A DNA stretch of 55,948 nucleotides from Candidatus Saccharimonadota bacterium (lineage in GTDB: Bacteria > Patescibacteriota > Saccharimonadia > Saccharimonadales > Saccharimonadaceae): positions 1 to 55,948 of the forward strand of contig JAFUBS010000007.1 in assembly GCA_017460105.1 (NCBI GenBank), written 5' to 3'. Under the pieces are notes generated by a model. The model saw only the letters and a list, made by a program, of their open reading frames with translations. It ran no database searches and was not told the DNA's origin. Below, piece by piece: positions 41,593 to 50,915 of this stretch (position 1 is its first letter; the number at the start of each line of letters is the position of its first letter). Both the position numbers and the translations under genes were made by a program.

Positions 41593-42864
41593 ATGAGAAT
41601 TCGCGAAAATGTTTTAATAGCAGAACTTACAACTATGCAAATTGGTGGACCAGCCCGCTACGTCGCCGAGGTAGAAACACCACAAGATATTGACACTGTT
41701 TACCGCTTCGCCGAAACTAATCTCTTCCCAACTTTCTTTCTAGGTGGTGGCGCCAACACTATTGGTCACGACGAAGGCTTCAATGGCGTGATCATTACGA
41801 ACAAAATGCGCGGAATTCAAGAGCTAGACCATGAGGGTGACCAAAATGCCTCTTTCGAAGGGCCTAAGACTCGGCCGAGCGGCCCGGAGCGGCCCGAGAA
41901 AGAGGCTTTTGGTCAGGACCCTCATATTCATAGGATTAAAATCATGGGTGGCGAACCATGGGATAATGTCGTAGCCTACGCTTGTAGCAAAGGCTATACC
42001 GGCATTGAGGCCCTCAGCAAGATTCCAGGCTCCGCCGGCGCCGCACCCGTCCAAAACATCGGTGCCTATGGCCAAGAAATTTCCAGAGTTTTCGAATCTG
42101 CTGAAGTTTACGACACCATCACCAAATCCTATCGCACGCTCACTGCCTCCGAAATGAAATTTTCCTACCGAAAGAGCATCCTCAATTCTACGGCTCGCGG
42201 CAGATATTTTGTGCTATCCATTACACTACGCCTGACGACCGGCCAAATGCAGCGTCCATTCTATAATTCCATCGAAGCTTACATCGAAGAAAACCATCCA
42301 ACAGATTTTTCGCCACAAGGCGTACGTGACATCGTATCGGCCATCCGCGCAGCCAAATTACCAGATCCAGCCGACCAACCGAACTCCGGCTCATTCTTCA
42401 AGAACATTTACCTAGACTGGCAAGAGGCCGAAAAAGCCGAAGAGAAACATTATCCAGTTCACCGCGGTCAAGATGGCAACAAAATCAATTCTGGCTGGCT
42501 AATCGAACAAGCTGGCTTCAAAGGCGAATTGATTTACGGTATGCGCGTATGCCGTACCGCAGCGCTAGTCCTCATCAATGAATCCGCCTATCACTACGAG
42601 AATCTCGCCAAGGCCCGCAACTATATCGCCAGCAAAGTCTACGACATGTTTGGCTATTCACTCGAACAAGAGCCCGTCGAAATCATCGATCCTAAGAAGA
42701 ATTATCAGGCACCCGGCTCCACGCAGTTCTATCATCAGCTCAAAGGCAGTTCCCTCAATACCAATACTCCAGACAACGCTACCACCCTGCCAACTATCGA
42801 GTCAAATGAGCGCATCAATACCGTCTCAGACGATGCAGATTCCGACAAAGGATTCAAATGGTAG
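41593..42864 (+). CDS. murB: UDP-N-acetylenolpyruvoylglucosamine reductase MurB with in-frame insertion
   Basis: A 423-residue FAD-dependent reductase of peptidoglycan synthesis (family about 300-350). LTTMQIGGPARYV, FFLGGGANTIGHDEGF (FAD-binding), GTAAPVQNIGAYGQEI-type SAGAAPVQNIGAYG and NSGSFFKN (catalytic serine region) are all visible. Residues about 80-111 (HEGDQNASFEGPKTRP... to FGQDPH) derive from the palindromic element at 41831-41925. A C-terminal tail of about 60 disordered residues is also extra. TGCTATAAT ends 6 bases before the ATG (leaderless). It overlaps folD by 7 bp. Confidence 0.93.
   Translation: MRIRENVLIAELTTMQIGGPARYVAEVETPQDIDTVYRFAETNLFPTFFLGGGANTIGHDEGFNGVIITNKMRGIQELDHEGDQNASFEGPKTRPSGPERPEKEAFGQDPHIHRIKIMGGEPWDNVVAYACSKGYTGIEALSKIPGSAGAAPVQNIGAYGQEISRVFESAEVYDTITKSYRTLTASEMKFSYRKSILNSTARGRYFVLSITLRLTTGQMQRPFYNSIEAYIEENHPTDFSPQGVRDIVSAIRAAKLPDPADQPNSGSFFKNIYLDWQEAEKAEEKHYPVHRGQDGNKINSGWLIEQAGFKGELIYGMRVCRTAALVLINESAYHYENLAKARNYIASKVYDMFGYSLEQEPVEIIDPKKNYQAPGSTQFYHQLKGSSLNTNTPDNATTLPTIESNERINTVSDDADSDKGFKW
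41831..41925 (+). repeat. GC-rich palindromic element inside murB
   Basis: Left arm ATGAGGGTGACCAAAATGCC, right arm its inverted copy with a three-base bulge (ending GGACCCTCAT). The inner ends TTTCGAAGGGCCT and GGCCCGAGAAAG match those of the ychF element, but the centre is shorter and lacks the CGACGGG core, so it is a second subtype. The frame stays open across 95 bp. Confidence 0.87.
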
Positions 42865-43703
42865 ATTTGAACGGTCGCGAGTTGGCCGGATTTATTAAAG
42901 AACGCCAAGCCCATCAAGTCGCCAGCTTAAAACGTTCTCCTCACTTATTAATTATTCGCGATAGCGATAACCCGGTTATCGCTAAATACGTTAATCTCAA
43001 AATTCGTTACGGCGAAGATATCGGTATTCGCACCACTGACTATTTAGCGAAATCTACCGACGACATTCGTGAAACCATTCTTCGCGCCAATGAAGATGAA
43101 GGTGTCGATGGAATAATCTTACAATTACCGATTGCCGACAAATCCAAAACCGACGAACTAACTGCACTAATCGCGCCGGAAAAAGACGTAGACGGCCTAG
43201 GAAATATATACTCTACACAGGATTCAAATAATTCCGAAACTTCCAACCAGGCTATTCGTCCGATTATCTACGATTCCGCTACCGCAACCGCTATTAATTG
43301 GCTGCTTACCGGATACAATATTGAATTAAGGAATCGCAAAATCGCCATTGTCGGTCGCGGTAAACTCGTCGGCGCACCACTGTATCGGATGTACAAAGAT
43401 TCCGGCTACGACGTTACACTCTTTCATCGCGGCTCTGACTTGACAGAATTACAGAATTATGATATAATAATCACAGCAACAGGTGCCCCGGGCCTAATTT
43501 CTAGCTCTATGGTTCGCCCAGGCGCCGTCGTAGTAGACGCCGGTACCGCCTCCGAAAAAGGTATTCTAAAGGGCGATGTCGCCGACGATGTCCGCACCCG
43601 CACCGATCTCGCCGCCATCACCCCGAAGCTCGGCGGCGTCGGCCCACTCACCGTTTCCTGCCTCTTCGACCACGTCATTCAAACGTCGTGGCGTAATCTA
43701 TAA
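42858..43703 (+). CDS. folD: Methylenetetrahydrofolate dehydrogenase/cyclohydrolase FolD
   Basis: A 281-residue bifunctional one-carbon enzyme. Usual landmarks are VDGIILQLPI (normally QLPLP), EKDVDGLG, the Rossmann motif IVGRGKLVGAP, ITATGAPGLI and the C-terminal KLGGVGPLTV (normally PGGVGPMT). The substrate lysine region reads AKYVNLKIRYGEDIGI instead of the common YVxxKxKA. It interconverts methylene-, methenyl- and 10-formyl-tetrahydrofolate. It overlaps murB by 7 bp in the same transcript. Confidence 0.9.
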   Translation: MVDLNGRELAGFIKERQAHQVASLKRSPHLLIIRDSDNPVIAKYVNLKIRYGEDIGIRTTDYLAKSTDDIRETILRANEDEGVDGIILQLPIADKSKTDELTALIAPEKDVDGLGNIYSTQDSNNSETSNQAIRPIIYDSATATAINWLLTGYNIELRNRKIAIVGRGKLVGAPLYRMYKDSGYDVTLFHRGSDLTELQNYDIIITATGAPGLISSSMVRPGAVVVDAGTASEKGILKGDVADDVRTRTDLAAITPKLGGVGPLTVSCLFDHVIQTSWRNL

Positions 43704-43757
43704 CATCACAAATTCATTTAATAACCATCAAAGAACCTTTTCAACAAATAATATCTA

Positions 43758-46700
43758 CTACGGCACAACACGAACTTCACCAGGTTCTGGTACATACCCA
43801 GATTGTCTCAAAATTTCATTTAGTCGAGCAACTCTATCTGCCTTCATGTTTTGACTATTCTGTAATGCATTATAGGCATTTTGGCCAATGGCCCTTTTGT
43901 CATCAGGTGATAGACCGCCCAAACTAACCGCTCCATTCTTGTAATTACCTTTACCGCCCATAAATGTCTCCGCAAATGCCTCATCATCCATCCCGCTAAG
44001 CGTCTCAGCCTTTGTAGAGAGTTTAAGCTTATCACTATTTTGTCCCGCATACGCTGAAACTGTCTGAGGTTGACCACCGTTATTAATACTATTAGCTACG
44101 TCAAACATACTTCTATTGTTATTCTTAAATTCCGCTGCGTGGTTTGCCATAATATTTGATGCAAAAGTCCTAGCCGAATTCATTGACATTCTCCCGACGC
44201 TATTGTCATACGCTCTCTTGATAGCACTACGGCCATCCTCGCCCTGCAATGCCAACCCATCCGTATACGCCCGAATTTTCGCACGATCACCGGAAACAAG
44301 TGCTTTTTCCAGTTCTCTTTGCATTTTAGCGCCATCGTTTATCTCGCCACTTGCCACTATTCTAGTCATTTCATTATCGGTAGCAGTCTTTAACATAAAA
44401 TCCTGCTCATCTGCCGCCTTCAACGAACCTTGCTCTCTTATCATTTTTTGATACTGCAAGGCGCTTCTCTGCCGATTCCTATTCCCACCAGCTAAAGTAG
44501 TTGCAAATCTTCTACGCCATCCAGTAACAGGATTACCATTTTTATCTAGACCGCCCAAAATTCTCGTTCTTCTTTGGATACCAGATTCCTGCAAGCTCGC
44601 ATTTAATTTACTATCATTGGCAAGTTTCTGCGCTCTACCGCCAACAGTTTTCCCGATACCAGACAAAGTGCCGCCAAGTCCGCCCAACGCATTCAGCGAA
44701 TTCTTCAAAAGCATAGGTATAAATAATATAGGTGCTACACCAATCACCATTGCCGTAAACGCCGCCGCAAGCCCACCACCAGCAAACCCACTGCTTAGTA
44801 AAAGCCTTGATACAAAATTGCCACCTCCAACCATAAGACCACAAATTGGATATAACAACAATAATCCAGAAAATAATCTAACATATTTATCAAAATAACT
44901 CTTAGAATTTGGCAAAACATATAACACAAACGCAATAGGTGACAATGCAACAAGCACCACAATAGCTGCCTCTCTTACAGAAAGCATCACAAACAAGAAA
45001 GCAATCGAAACAATTATACTAATCGCAGAAATAAACAAAGTTAACAGAATCGCTGGATTAAGAATAAGCGCAGCGCCCCCCGCCGCCAACGCAGCCAAAA
45101 CCGCAACACTGACCATAGTACCAGAACCTATACCTATATCTACGCCCTCAACGCTCGCTGTTTCAGTAGTTAACAATCCGTCGAACAAAGATTGCACACC
45201 ATTGCCAACTATATTTGAAATATCTACAAAGATTATGCAAATATAATATGAGAGATTTACCAAAACCGCGGCTAATATTATTTTTGGTAGCATTTTTTTA
45301 ATACCATAATTATCAATACCAACACCAGTAACTTGAGAGAAGATAATCACTAGTAAGAATATGACAAACACTACATTCGCAAAACCTTGGAATGTCTGCC
45401 AAGCCTTAAACGTGCCACTTTCTGCAAATGTACCGCTGCCCTCATCCTTAAAAAGCTGTGGACTTACATCCAAGTGTTCTTTTATCAAATCATTATACAT
45501 ATCTTCCGACGCATCAGACAGCCATTGTAGGATGGGACATACAATCCAACCTAAAGATTTCGCCGCTCCAGAACTCTGACAGTCTACATCACCATCTTCT
45601 TCCGCTTCGGCATCTTCTTGCGTTTCTTCTGGTACCACCTCGCCGATTTGATCCTTAAAATCTTCATATAGCTCCCGCACTAAATCTTGCCAGGTTTTTT
45701 GTGTACCATTAAAATAGTTTCCACCGAGTGCATTAACCGTATTACCATTATTTTTATATGCATTGGCCCAACATGCTTTATACATACCACCAATCTTAAA
45801 TGCTCCCAGTACATAATTATCGCCAGGACTAGCCTCCTTGTCGCAAACTACATTACTGGCATTAATACCATAAATCGAATTGAGATATTCATTATATAAA
45901 GCATATTTTTCTTCTTTGGTAAACATCAAGTCGCTCACAGAACCAATGCCCAAAAGGTTCAGCGCCGCCTGTGTTCTGTTTTCTAGCTCGAACTTCGATT
46001 TTGTAGAATTATCCGCCGCAGGAACCATCTCCGCCCCAATCGGCAAATAAGCATGTTTGTCAGAATAAATAAAATTATTTCCATCACTTGTATTTCCATC
46101 ATTAGTATTACGGCTAAAATGCGATTTTATATCACTATTAATGCTATCCATCAAAGAGCTCAAACTACCAGATAAAGGATATAGCTTGTTAGGATATACC
46201 AGTCCTTTCTGGCTAGGATCGTAGAGACCCATTCGGAATACATTATTTTGAAAAGTAAAACCGACCGGCCACTTCGCATTACTATTTTTATCAAGCCAGG
46301 AGTTATCACCAGAGACATTACCTGGATTAGAACTACACAGACCTTGAATCCTAATTGTTTCCGTCGAGCCACTCATTTTTCCGTTTTGTAACGGTGTCTT
46401 TTGAAATGAAAAAGACATACATTCACCAACAGTTTTCCCTACATATCCATAATTCTCGAGCGCTTTATTCTTATTTTGCACGGATGACGTACTCGCCGTC
46501 TTACCAGCCTTCTCAAAAGCACCTTTACACGTAGTAGTAGCCTTTAAGCGACTCTCAGTTGACTTAGCTGGTACGCTACCAAGATGAATAATGTCGCTCC
46601 AAGTTTTAAATTGTTCCAGAGTTATTTCACCTAGTACTGGATAATATCCATTCGGATTATCGGTGTAACATAAATATACACCATATCCGTATATCTTTTC

Positions 46701-46796
46701 TTCCGCGGACAAAGCTTCTGCATTATTACTTGGAATAAAAACAAATCCAACTAATACCATTATTAAGAGAATTGCATTTCTAAGCATTTTTTTCAT
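43758..46796 (-). CDS. VirB6/TrbL-like membrane protein of a type IV secretion-like system
   Basis: A 1012-residue protein. A signal peptide (1-28) is followed by an extracellular region of about 440 residues with several cysteines. A block of six or seven membrane helices then lies at about 475-700, including GIDNYGIKKMLPKIILAAVLVNLSYYICIIFVDIS (in part). A C-terminal cytoplasmic region of about 310 residues ends the protein. The TIVxxNLSYYI-type motif after a KKMLPK step is typical of the large VirB6/TrbL-like proteins widespread in Saccharibacteria. It overlaps the next gene upstream by 4 bp. I see no VirB4 or relaxase in the window, so the class is inferred. Confidence 0.7.
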   Translation of the reverse strand: MKKMLRNAILLIMVLVGFVFIPSNNAEALSAEEKIYGYGVYLCYTDNPNGYYPVLGEITLEQFKTWSDIIHLGSVPAKSTESRLKATTTCKGAFEKAGKTASTSSVQNKNKALENYGYVGKTVGECMSFSFQKTPLQNGKMSGSTETIRIQGLCSSNPGNVSGDNSWLDKNSNAKWPVGFTFQNNVFRMGLYDPSQKGLVYPNKLYPLSGSLSSLMDSINSDIKSHFSRNTNDGNTSDGNNFIYSDKHAYLPIGAEMVPAADNSTKSKFELENRTQAALNLLGIGSVSDLMFTKEEKYALYNEYLNSIYGINASNVVCDKEASPGDNYVLGAFKIGGMYKACWANAYKNNGNTVNALGGNYFNGTQKTWQDLVRELYEDFKDQIGEVVPEETQEDAEAEEDGDVDCQSSGAAKSLGWIVCPILQWLSDASEDMYNDLIKEHLDVSPQLFKDEGSGTFAESGTFKAWQTFQGFANVVFVIFLLVIIFSQVTGVGIDNYGIKKMLPKIILAAVLVNLSYYICIIFVDISNIVGNGVQSLFDGLLTTETASVEGVDIGIGSGTMVSVAVLAALAAGGAALILNPAILLTLFISAISIIVSIAFLFVMLSVREAAIVVLVALSPIAFVLYVLPNSKSYFDKYVRLFSGLLLLYPICGLMVGGGNFVSRLLLSSGFAGGGLAAAFTAMVIGVAPILFIPMLLKNSLNALGGLGGTLSGIGKTVGGRAQKLANDSKLNASLQESGIQRRTRILGGLDKNGNPVTGWRRRFATTLAGGNRNRQRSALQYQKMIREQGSLKAADEQDFMLKTATDNEMTRIVASGEINDGAKMQRELEKALVSGDRAKIRAYTDGLALQGEDGRSAIKRAYDNSVGRMSMNSARTFASNIMANHAAEFKNNNRSMFDVANSINNGGQPQTVSAYAGQNSDKLKLSTKAETLSGMDDEAFAETFMGGKGNYKNGAVSLGGLSPDDKRAIGQNAYNALQNSQNMKADRVARLNEILRQSGYVPEPGEVRVVP

Positions 46797-47713
46797 TTAT
46801 TCCCCTCCAAAAAAGATGAAATATCGATACTTTGTTCCCTAATACCCTCAGCGGTATTATATTGCAACTGCTCAATTTGAGCATTCGCACTTCCTAATCT
46901 AACAGAAACATTCGAGATAGTATTATAATCAATTGCTCCAGCACAATCATAATCAATACTCCCACTGTTGATACACCCATATTCTTTATAGATGTCCCAA
47001 TATTCAATTAATACTTCTGCCAATACGACATTATACTCATTCAGAAGATGCCTTAACTCGTTTTCGTTTTCGGATGTTTCAACCAAAGATGCTATATAAC
47101 TATCTACAGCATCTCTTCCTTCAGTGTATTTAGAGAGTAAAGAATTGGTGTCCAACTGCATATCAGCATAATCTTTGAGGAAAAATATTTCATCCTTAAT
47201 TTTTTCTAAATCAATGCCGACTTGCATAAAATCCGTTTGCGAATCTCCGGCTTTATCGTAAAACGCTTCGTACAAGGTCGCAAGCGTCTCAAGATAAGTG
47301 TCATCAACAAGCTTATTGGTTAGTTCAATATCACCAGAAAGCATTTCTTCATCAACCGGAGACTCTTTTGACTCGCCATATATCAAATAATTTGCATAAC
47401 GATTAAAGGCTGTTTCCATTGTTGTTCCGCTCCCCAAATCGCCAGTTTTTCCAAATATCCCACTCGTCGTTGCCAATGCTATCAAACCACCGCCAATCAG
47501 CAATACAAACGCTATGATAATACCAATAATCAAACCCTTACGCGGTCCAGTCTTATCGCCAACACTAATTCCGCCCAACGGAAAATTTGCAGATGTAAAT
47601 CCTCCGCCAGAACCACCCGCTGCAGTGTTGTCCACTGCAGTATCTCCGCCAGACACAATCGCACCTGGAGTTTGCGTAGGGCTACCAAAAGAATTATTAT
47701 TTGACGGATCCAT
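46793..47713 (-). CDS. Single-pass membrane protein of the secretion-like cluster
   Basis: About 306 residues. The N-terminus (1-50) is glycine/serine/asparagine-rich and cytoplasmic, a membrane helix follows (about 60-83), and the extracellular part is helical with one cysteine pair (GCINSG, YDCAG). Function unknown. The ATG at 47713 is preferred over TTG at 47719 because TGATATAAT (47722-47730) leaves 8 bases to the ATG, so the TTG would precede the transcript. It overlaps the VirB6-like gene by 4 bp, which ties the two together. Confidence 0.65.
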   Translation of the reverse strand: MDPSNNNSFGSPTQTPGAIVSGGDTAVDNTAAGGSGGGFTSANFPLGGISVGDKTGPRKGLIIGIIIAFVLLIGGGLIALATTSGIFGKTGDLGSGTTMETAFNRYANYLIYGESKESPVDEEMLSGDIELTNKLVDDTYLETLATLYEAFYDKAGDSQTDFMQVGIDLEKIKDEIFFLKDYADMQLDTNSLLSKYTEGRDAVDSYIASLVETSENENELRHLLNEYNVVLAEVLIEYWDIYKEYGCINSGSIDYDCAGAIDYNTISNVSVRLGSANAQIEQLQYNTAEGIREQSIDISSFLEGNK

Positions 47714-47773
47714 ATACAACTATTATATCATAAGCATTATAAACTTCTGCAAAAATTAATCATTTTTTTGCAA

Positions 47774-50700
47774 CTAAATCGTCGTATTTTGGCGATTTCT
47801 TACATCCGCAAAAGCAATCTCATTCGGCAAAATATAATACACATTCTCCGCTATCGCATTGTCATTGTCGAATTTCAATTCTACGCCTTTTTCTTCTTTC
47901 TCGACAAACGCATAGCGTTCACTTGGCCTATATTTCGCCAATTGATCATAATATACAACTAGCGCCAGAGTGCTCTCTACCTCCTCAACGCTCTTACCAG
48001 AAAATCTCGCAAGCGTACCCTCAAACGAAGTATCTACAGGATTTTCTTTATAATATTTTTCCAAATATGCGGTTACAGGAGAAGTATAGCCAGGATTAAT
48101 ATTCTCAAGCAGCCTCTCATTTTCGGCATAACGTTGATAATTCTTGTTCTCCGCCCAATATTCATTTTCGTCAGACGCCACGCACGCTTCACCGTTTGCC
48201 CATTGCATCAGGTCGGCATCCCTAATAGCCACCAGTACGTTCTGCGTCTCAGATATTCCAGGAAAAACGCTAGATAACGTACTTCCAAGCCAATTAAATC
48301 CTTTTTGAATCCAATTCTTTTGCCCTTCCTCATTTTCCGTTTCTTCAATTCCGTCCTGAAGTTTTTCAATGATGCCAGAGTCCTTTAGCCCCAATTGAGA
48401 AGTTCTCTGCCCGCAAAATGTTATATATTTTGCAAGATTTGAACTATCATCAATTGTTCCATCCTCTTTTAGCACACCCATTTCTTTAACTGTATCAGTA
48501 ACCGTCGCCGGCGCTTCCATGATGGTAGATACATCCGTAATAACATATGGGTTACAATATGCATCACCCACAGCTCCCATATTTTCTAGTAAAGGACATT
48601 CTCCAACTGAATCGATTTTTCTATTTATATCAACCGCTGACGCTCCAGGCGAAATCGCTGCAATCGAATTACTCGTTAGCGTAGACATATTCGTAACTAT
48701 ATTGGAAAATCCGCCACCAGAATAAGCCATAGGTATAATAGAATATGCAAGACTCCCCAAGAAAGTGTATGGCGACGTAACATCAAAAGGACTACGAATC
48801 GCACGTTGATACTCCGCTTCATTCGCAATCACCGTCTGCTGCTCTCCAAGATATGCCAGCACTTTCTCTGCGCTTCCCGGACTCTGACCTCCAGAGGTTC
48901 CATTTCCGCCCAAATATTTACTCGCTCCAGAAATCATCGCATTTCCCAAATCCTCACCAAACCATTCTGTCGCCGCATTTTTTACTATTGAATTAAAAAT
49001 CTTCTTTGCTACAATCGGCATGACGGTCTCAAATATACCCCTAATTGCCAGTCCAAGCGCAACTTTCTTACCAATTTTTACCGCAACCTGAGTGAAAGTA
49101 ATCGCTTGCCCCGCCAAAGGAATAAGACTCATTGCCGTAGATACCAATTCCAGACCGCTTGTTGCAATTTTGGCGTATCCGCATTGTTTAAATACTTCAG
49201 CTGTAAGCCTGATATCACTTGTAATATCGCTCATTCCCTCCATGATTGATTCAAAATTAGTGTTTCTTACACTCGTGTCGTTAGAATTAATTGGTGTATC
49301 AGAAAACAACCACGCCATACCTTTTGACTCCATTGCAGTTTTTTCCTCAGTGCCATCCGTCGGGTCACCTTCCGCCGCAACGGTCTCTGCTTTTACCGTC
49401 AAATTCGTGCTATATTCATGAATCGGGCTCTCGACGCCTTGTCCAGCCTTCATCTTATCCACCGATTCTAAAAATCCAGATATCAAATTCAAAAACTGCA
49501 AAGATTGAAAAGCTGACGCTACCGTATAGATGGACATGAAGGCTTCAACCTTTGCACAATACAGGTTTACAGCGGTAGCAGCAGAATTCGCGACACTCAT
49601 CGCCTTGTTTAATAATTTCCCGTTCAAACTCCCGACATCAGTTACGTCATTTACAGTAGAAGCAGAATTGTCAGCTGTTACTTTATATCCAGTTATAGTA
49701 GTGCCATCTTCGTACCCAACAATCTCTCCGGTCCCGGGGTCCTTTACTGGTATTTGCTCATACAGCTCTTCTACATCAACAACGTCTAACGCTTCGCCGT
49801 TTTGCTTGATGCCAGCACTTGAATCCCATTCGCCGATGCCACCATCAGGAGCCTCCCCTTCATATGGTACAACCGTGTCACCATCAACTAATGGCTTGCC
49901 GGTACCGTTGCTTGTGCTCTCATATTCTTCCACTGTCATCTCCTTCGATGACTCTATTTCTGCGTCGCTTGTGTTTTTCTTAGTAAAACCTTCTGCCATT
50001 TTTTTAAAATCCTCGGTCATTTTTCCTGCAGATCGCGCCACATATCCCGCCCATCTATTCCTACTAATTGCCAACTTTGTTGTCGTAATGTTATTCATCA
50101 TAGTATCAAACCATCCACTGCCACCACCGCGCCAGCCTTTCGCTGCCGCAGTATAAGGAATCCTGAAATCACGATCTTTCAACGCTTCTTGTGCAGAGAT
50201 TCCTCCACCGCTCGCACTACCTGCCACAGTCACCCATCCGCCATTTGGCTTCTTCTCATACAAAAGTCTTGCCCCTCCAACATCGCCTTCTACTTTTAAT
50301 CCTTGTGCCTTAAAACTTCTTACCTGGTATTGCGAAATCGCATATTTATTTTCTTCGGTAATCTCGGCTCCCTCAGGACGAATTCCAGCATTTAACTGCG
50401 TATCCAACCAAACATCACTTGCAATAGTAGAAGATACACCAACCGAATTCAATTTCTGGATAATCATTTCCGAAATTGCCACCGGCATCATTGTCTGCCC
50501 GCCGAACATCAACGCGCCAACCCCCACAATTGCGCCAAAAATCGCCACCACCGGCCCACGTTTTTTTACAAATCCTTTAATTATACTAGTGAACGGCTTC
50601 CCTGGCGTCAAATTCTTACCACTACCAGTGAATAACTTACTCGGCCTATCCTCGCCATTACGTGCGCCGCTCAATGATCTTTCATTGCTTTTCATATCAT

Positions 50701-50830
50701 CACTTGCAGCTTTTTCCGCATCTTTTAGTTCGTTTGCAGCATCCTGTTTACTCAAAAAATCGGGCCGGATACTATCGCTCCCAGAATTCATACCACGATA
50801 CGGATCATTTTCAGAAAGCCCATTGTCCAT
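47774..50830 (-). CDS. Large membrane protein of the secretion-like cluster, unknown function
   Basis: A 1018-residue protein. A polar cytoplasmic N-terminus of about 90 residues leads into a membrane helix (about 92-112, AIFGAIVGVGALMFGGQTMM). The long extracytoplasmic remainder has several hydrophobic helices (about 425-450, 560-620) and many short acidic loops. Cysteines are paired in the last third. Similar giants lie beside VirB6-like genes in Saccharibacteria. TGTTATAAT (50838-50846) ends 7 bases before the ATG (leaderless). The next gene starts 60 bp downstream. Confidence 0.65.
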   Translation of the reverse strand: MDNGLSENDPYRGMNSGSDSIRPDFLSKQDAANELKDAEKAASDDMKSNERSLSGARNGEDRPSKLFTGSGKNLTPGKPFTSIIKGFVKKRGPVVAIFGAIVGVGALMFGGQTMMPVAISEMIIQKLNSVGVSSTIASDVWLDTQLNAGIRPEGAEITEENKYAISQYQVRSFKAQGLKVEGDVGGARLLYEKKPNGGWVTVAGSASGGGISAQEALKDRDFRIPYTAAAKGWRGGGSGWFDTMMNNITTTKLAISRNRWAGYVARSAGKMTEDFKKMAEGFTKKNTSDAEIESSKEMTVEEYESTSNGTGKPLVDGDTVVPYEGEAPDGGIGEWDSSAGIKQNGEALDVVDVEELYEQIPVKDPGTGEIVGYEDGTTITGYKVTADNSASTVNDVTDVGSLNGKLLNKAMSVANSAATAVNLYCAKVEAFMSIYTVASAFQSLQFLNLISGFLESVDKMKAGQGVESPIHEYSTNLTVKAETVAAEGDPTDGTEEKTAMESKGMAWLFSDTPINSNDTSVRNTNFESIMEGMSDITSDIRLTAEVFKQCGYAKIATSGLELVSTAMSLIPLAGQAITFTQVAVKIGKKVALGLAIRGIFETVMPIVAKKIFNSIVKNAATEWFGEDLGNAMISGASKYLGGNGTSGGQSPGSAEKVLAYLGEQQTVIANEAEYQRAIRSPFDVTSPYTFLGSLAYSIIPMAYSGGGFSNIVTNMSTLTSNSIAAISPGASAVDINRKIDSVGECPLLENMGAVGDAYCNPYVITDVSTIMEAPATVTDTVKEMGVLKEDGTIDDSSNLAKYITFCGQRTSQLGLKDSGIIEKLQDGIEETENEEGQKNWIQKGFNWLGSTLSSVFPGISETQNVLVAIRDADLMQWANGEACVASDENEYWAENKNYQRYAENERLLENINPGYTSPVTAYLEKYYKENPVDTSFEGTLARFSGKSVEEVESTLALVVYYDQLAKYRPSERYAFVEKEEKGVELKFDNDNAIAENVYYILPNEIAFADVRNRQNTTI

Positions 50831-50854
50831 ACTATTTATTATAACATAAGCACC

Positions 50855-50889
50855 AAAAAACGAGTCGGATTTTCATCCAACTCGTTTTT
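50855..50889 (-). terminator. Rho-independent terminator of the LPDTG adhesin gene
   Basis: AAAAACGAGT.GGAT-TTTC-ATCC.ACTCGTTTTT, a stem of about 14 bp with one mismatch, 27 bp after the stop codon of 50916-52163. Confidence 0.9.
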
Positions 50890-50915
50890 CGTAACCACCC
50901 GTGAAGCGGTCAGTG

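Noticed and set aside
43458-43472. TATAAT-like box inside folD
   Set aside because: It lies within a coding region with no following start codon in a plausible position; chance occurrence in A/T-rich codons.
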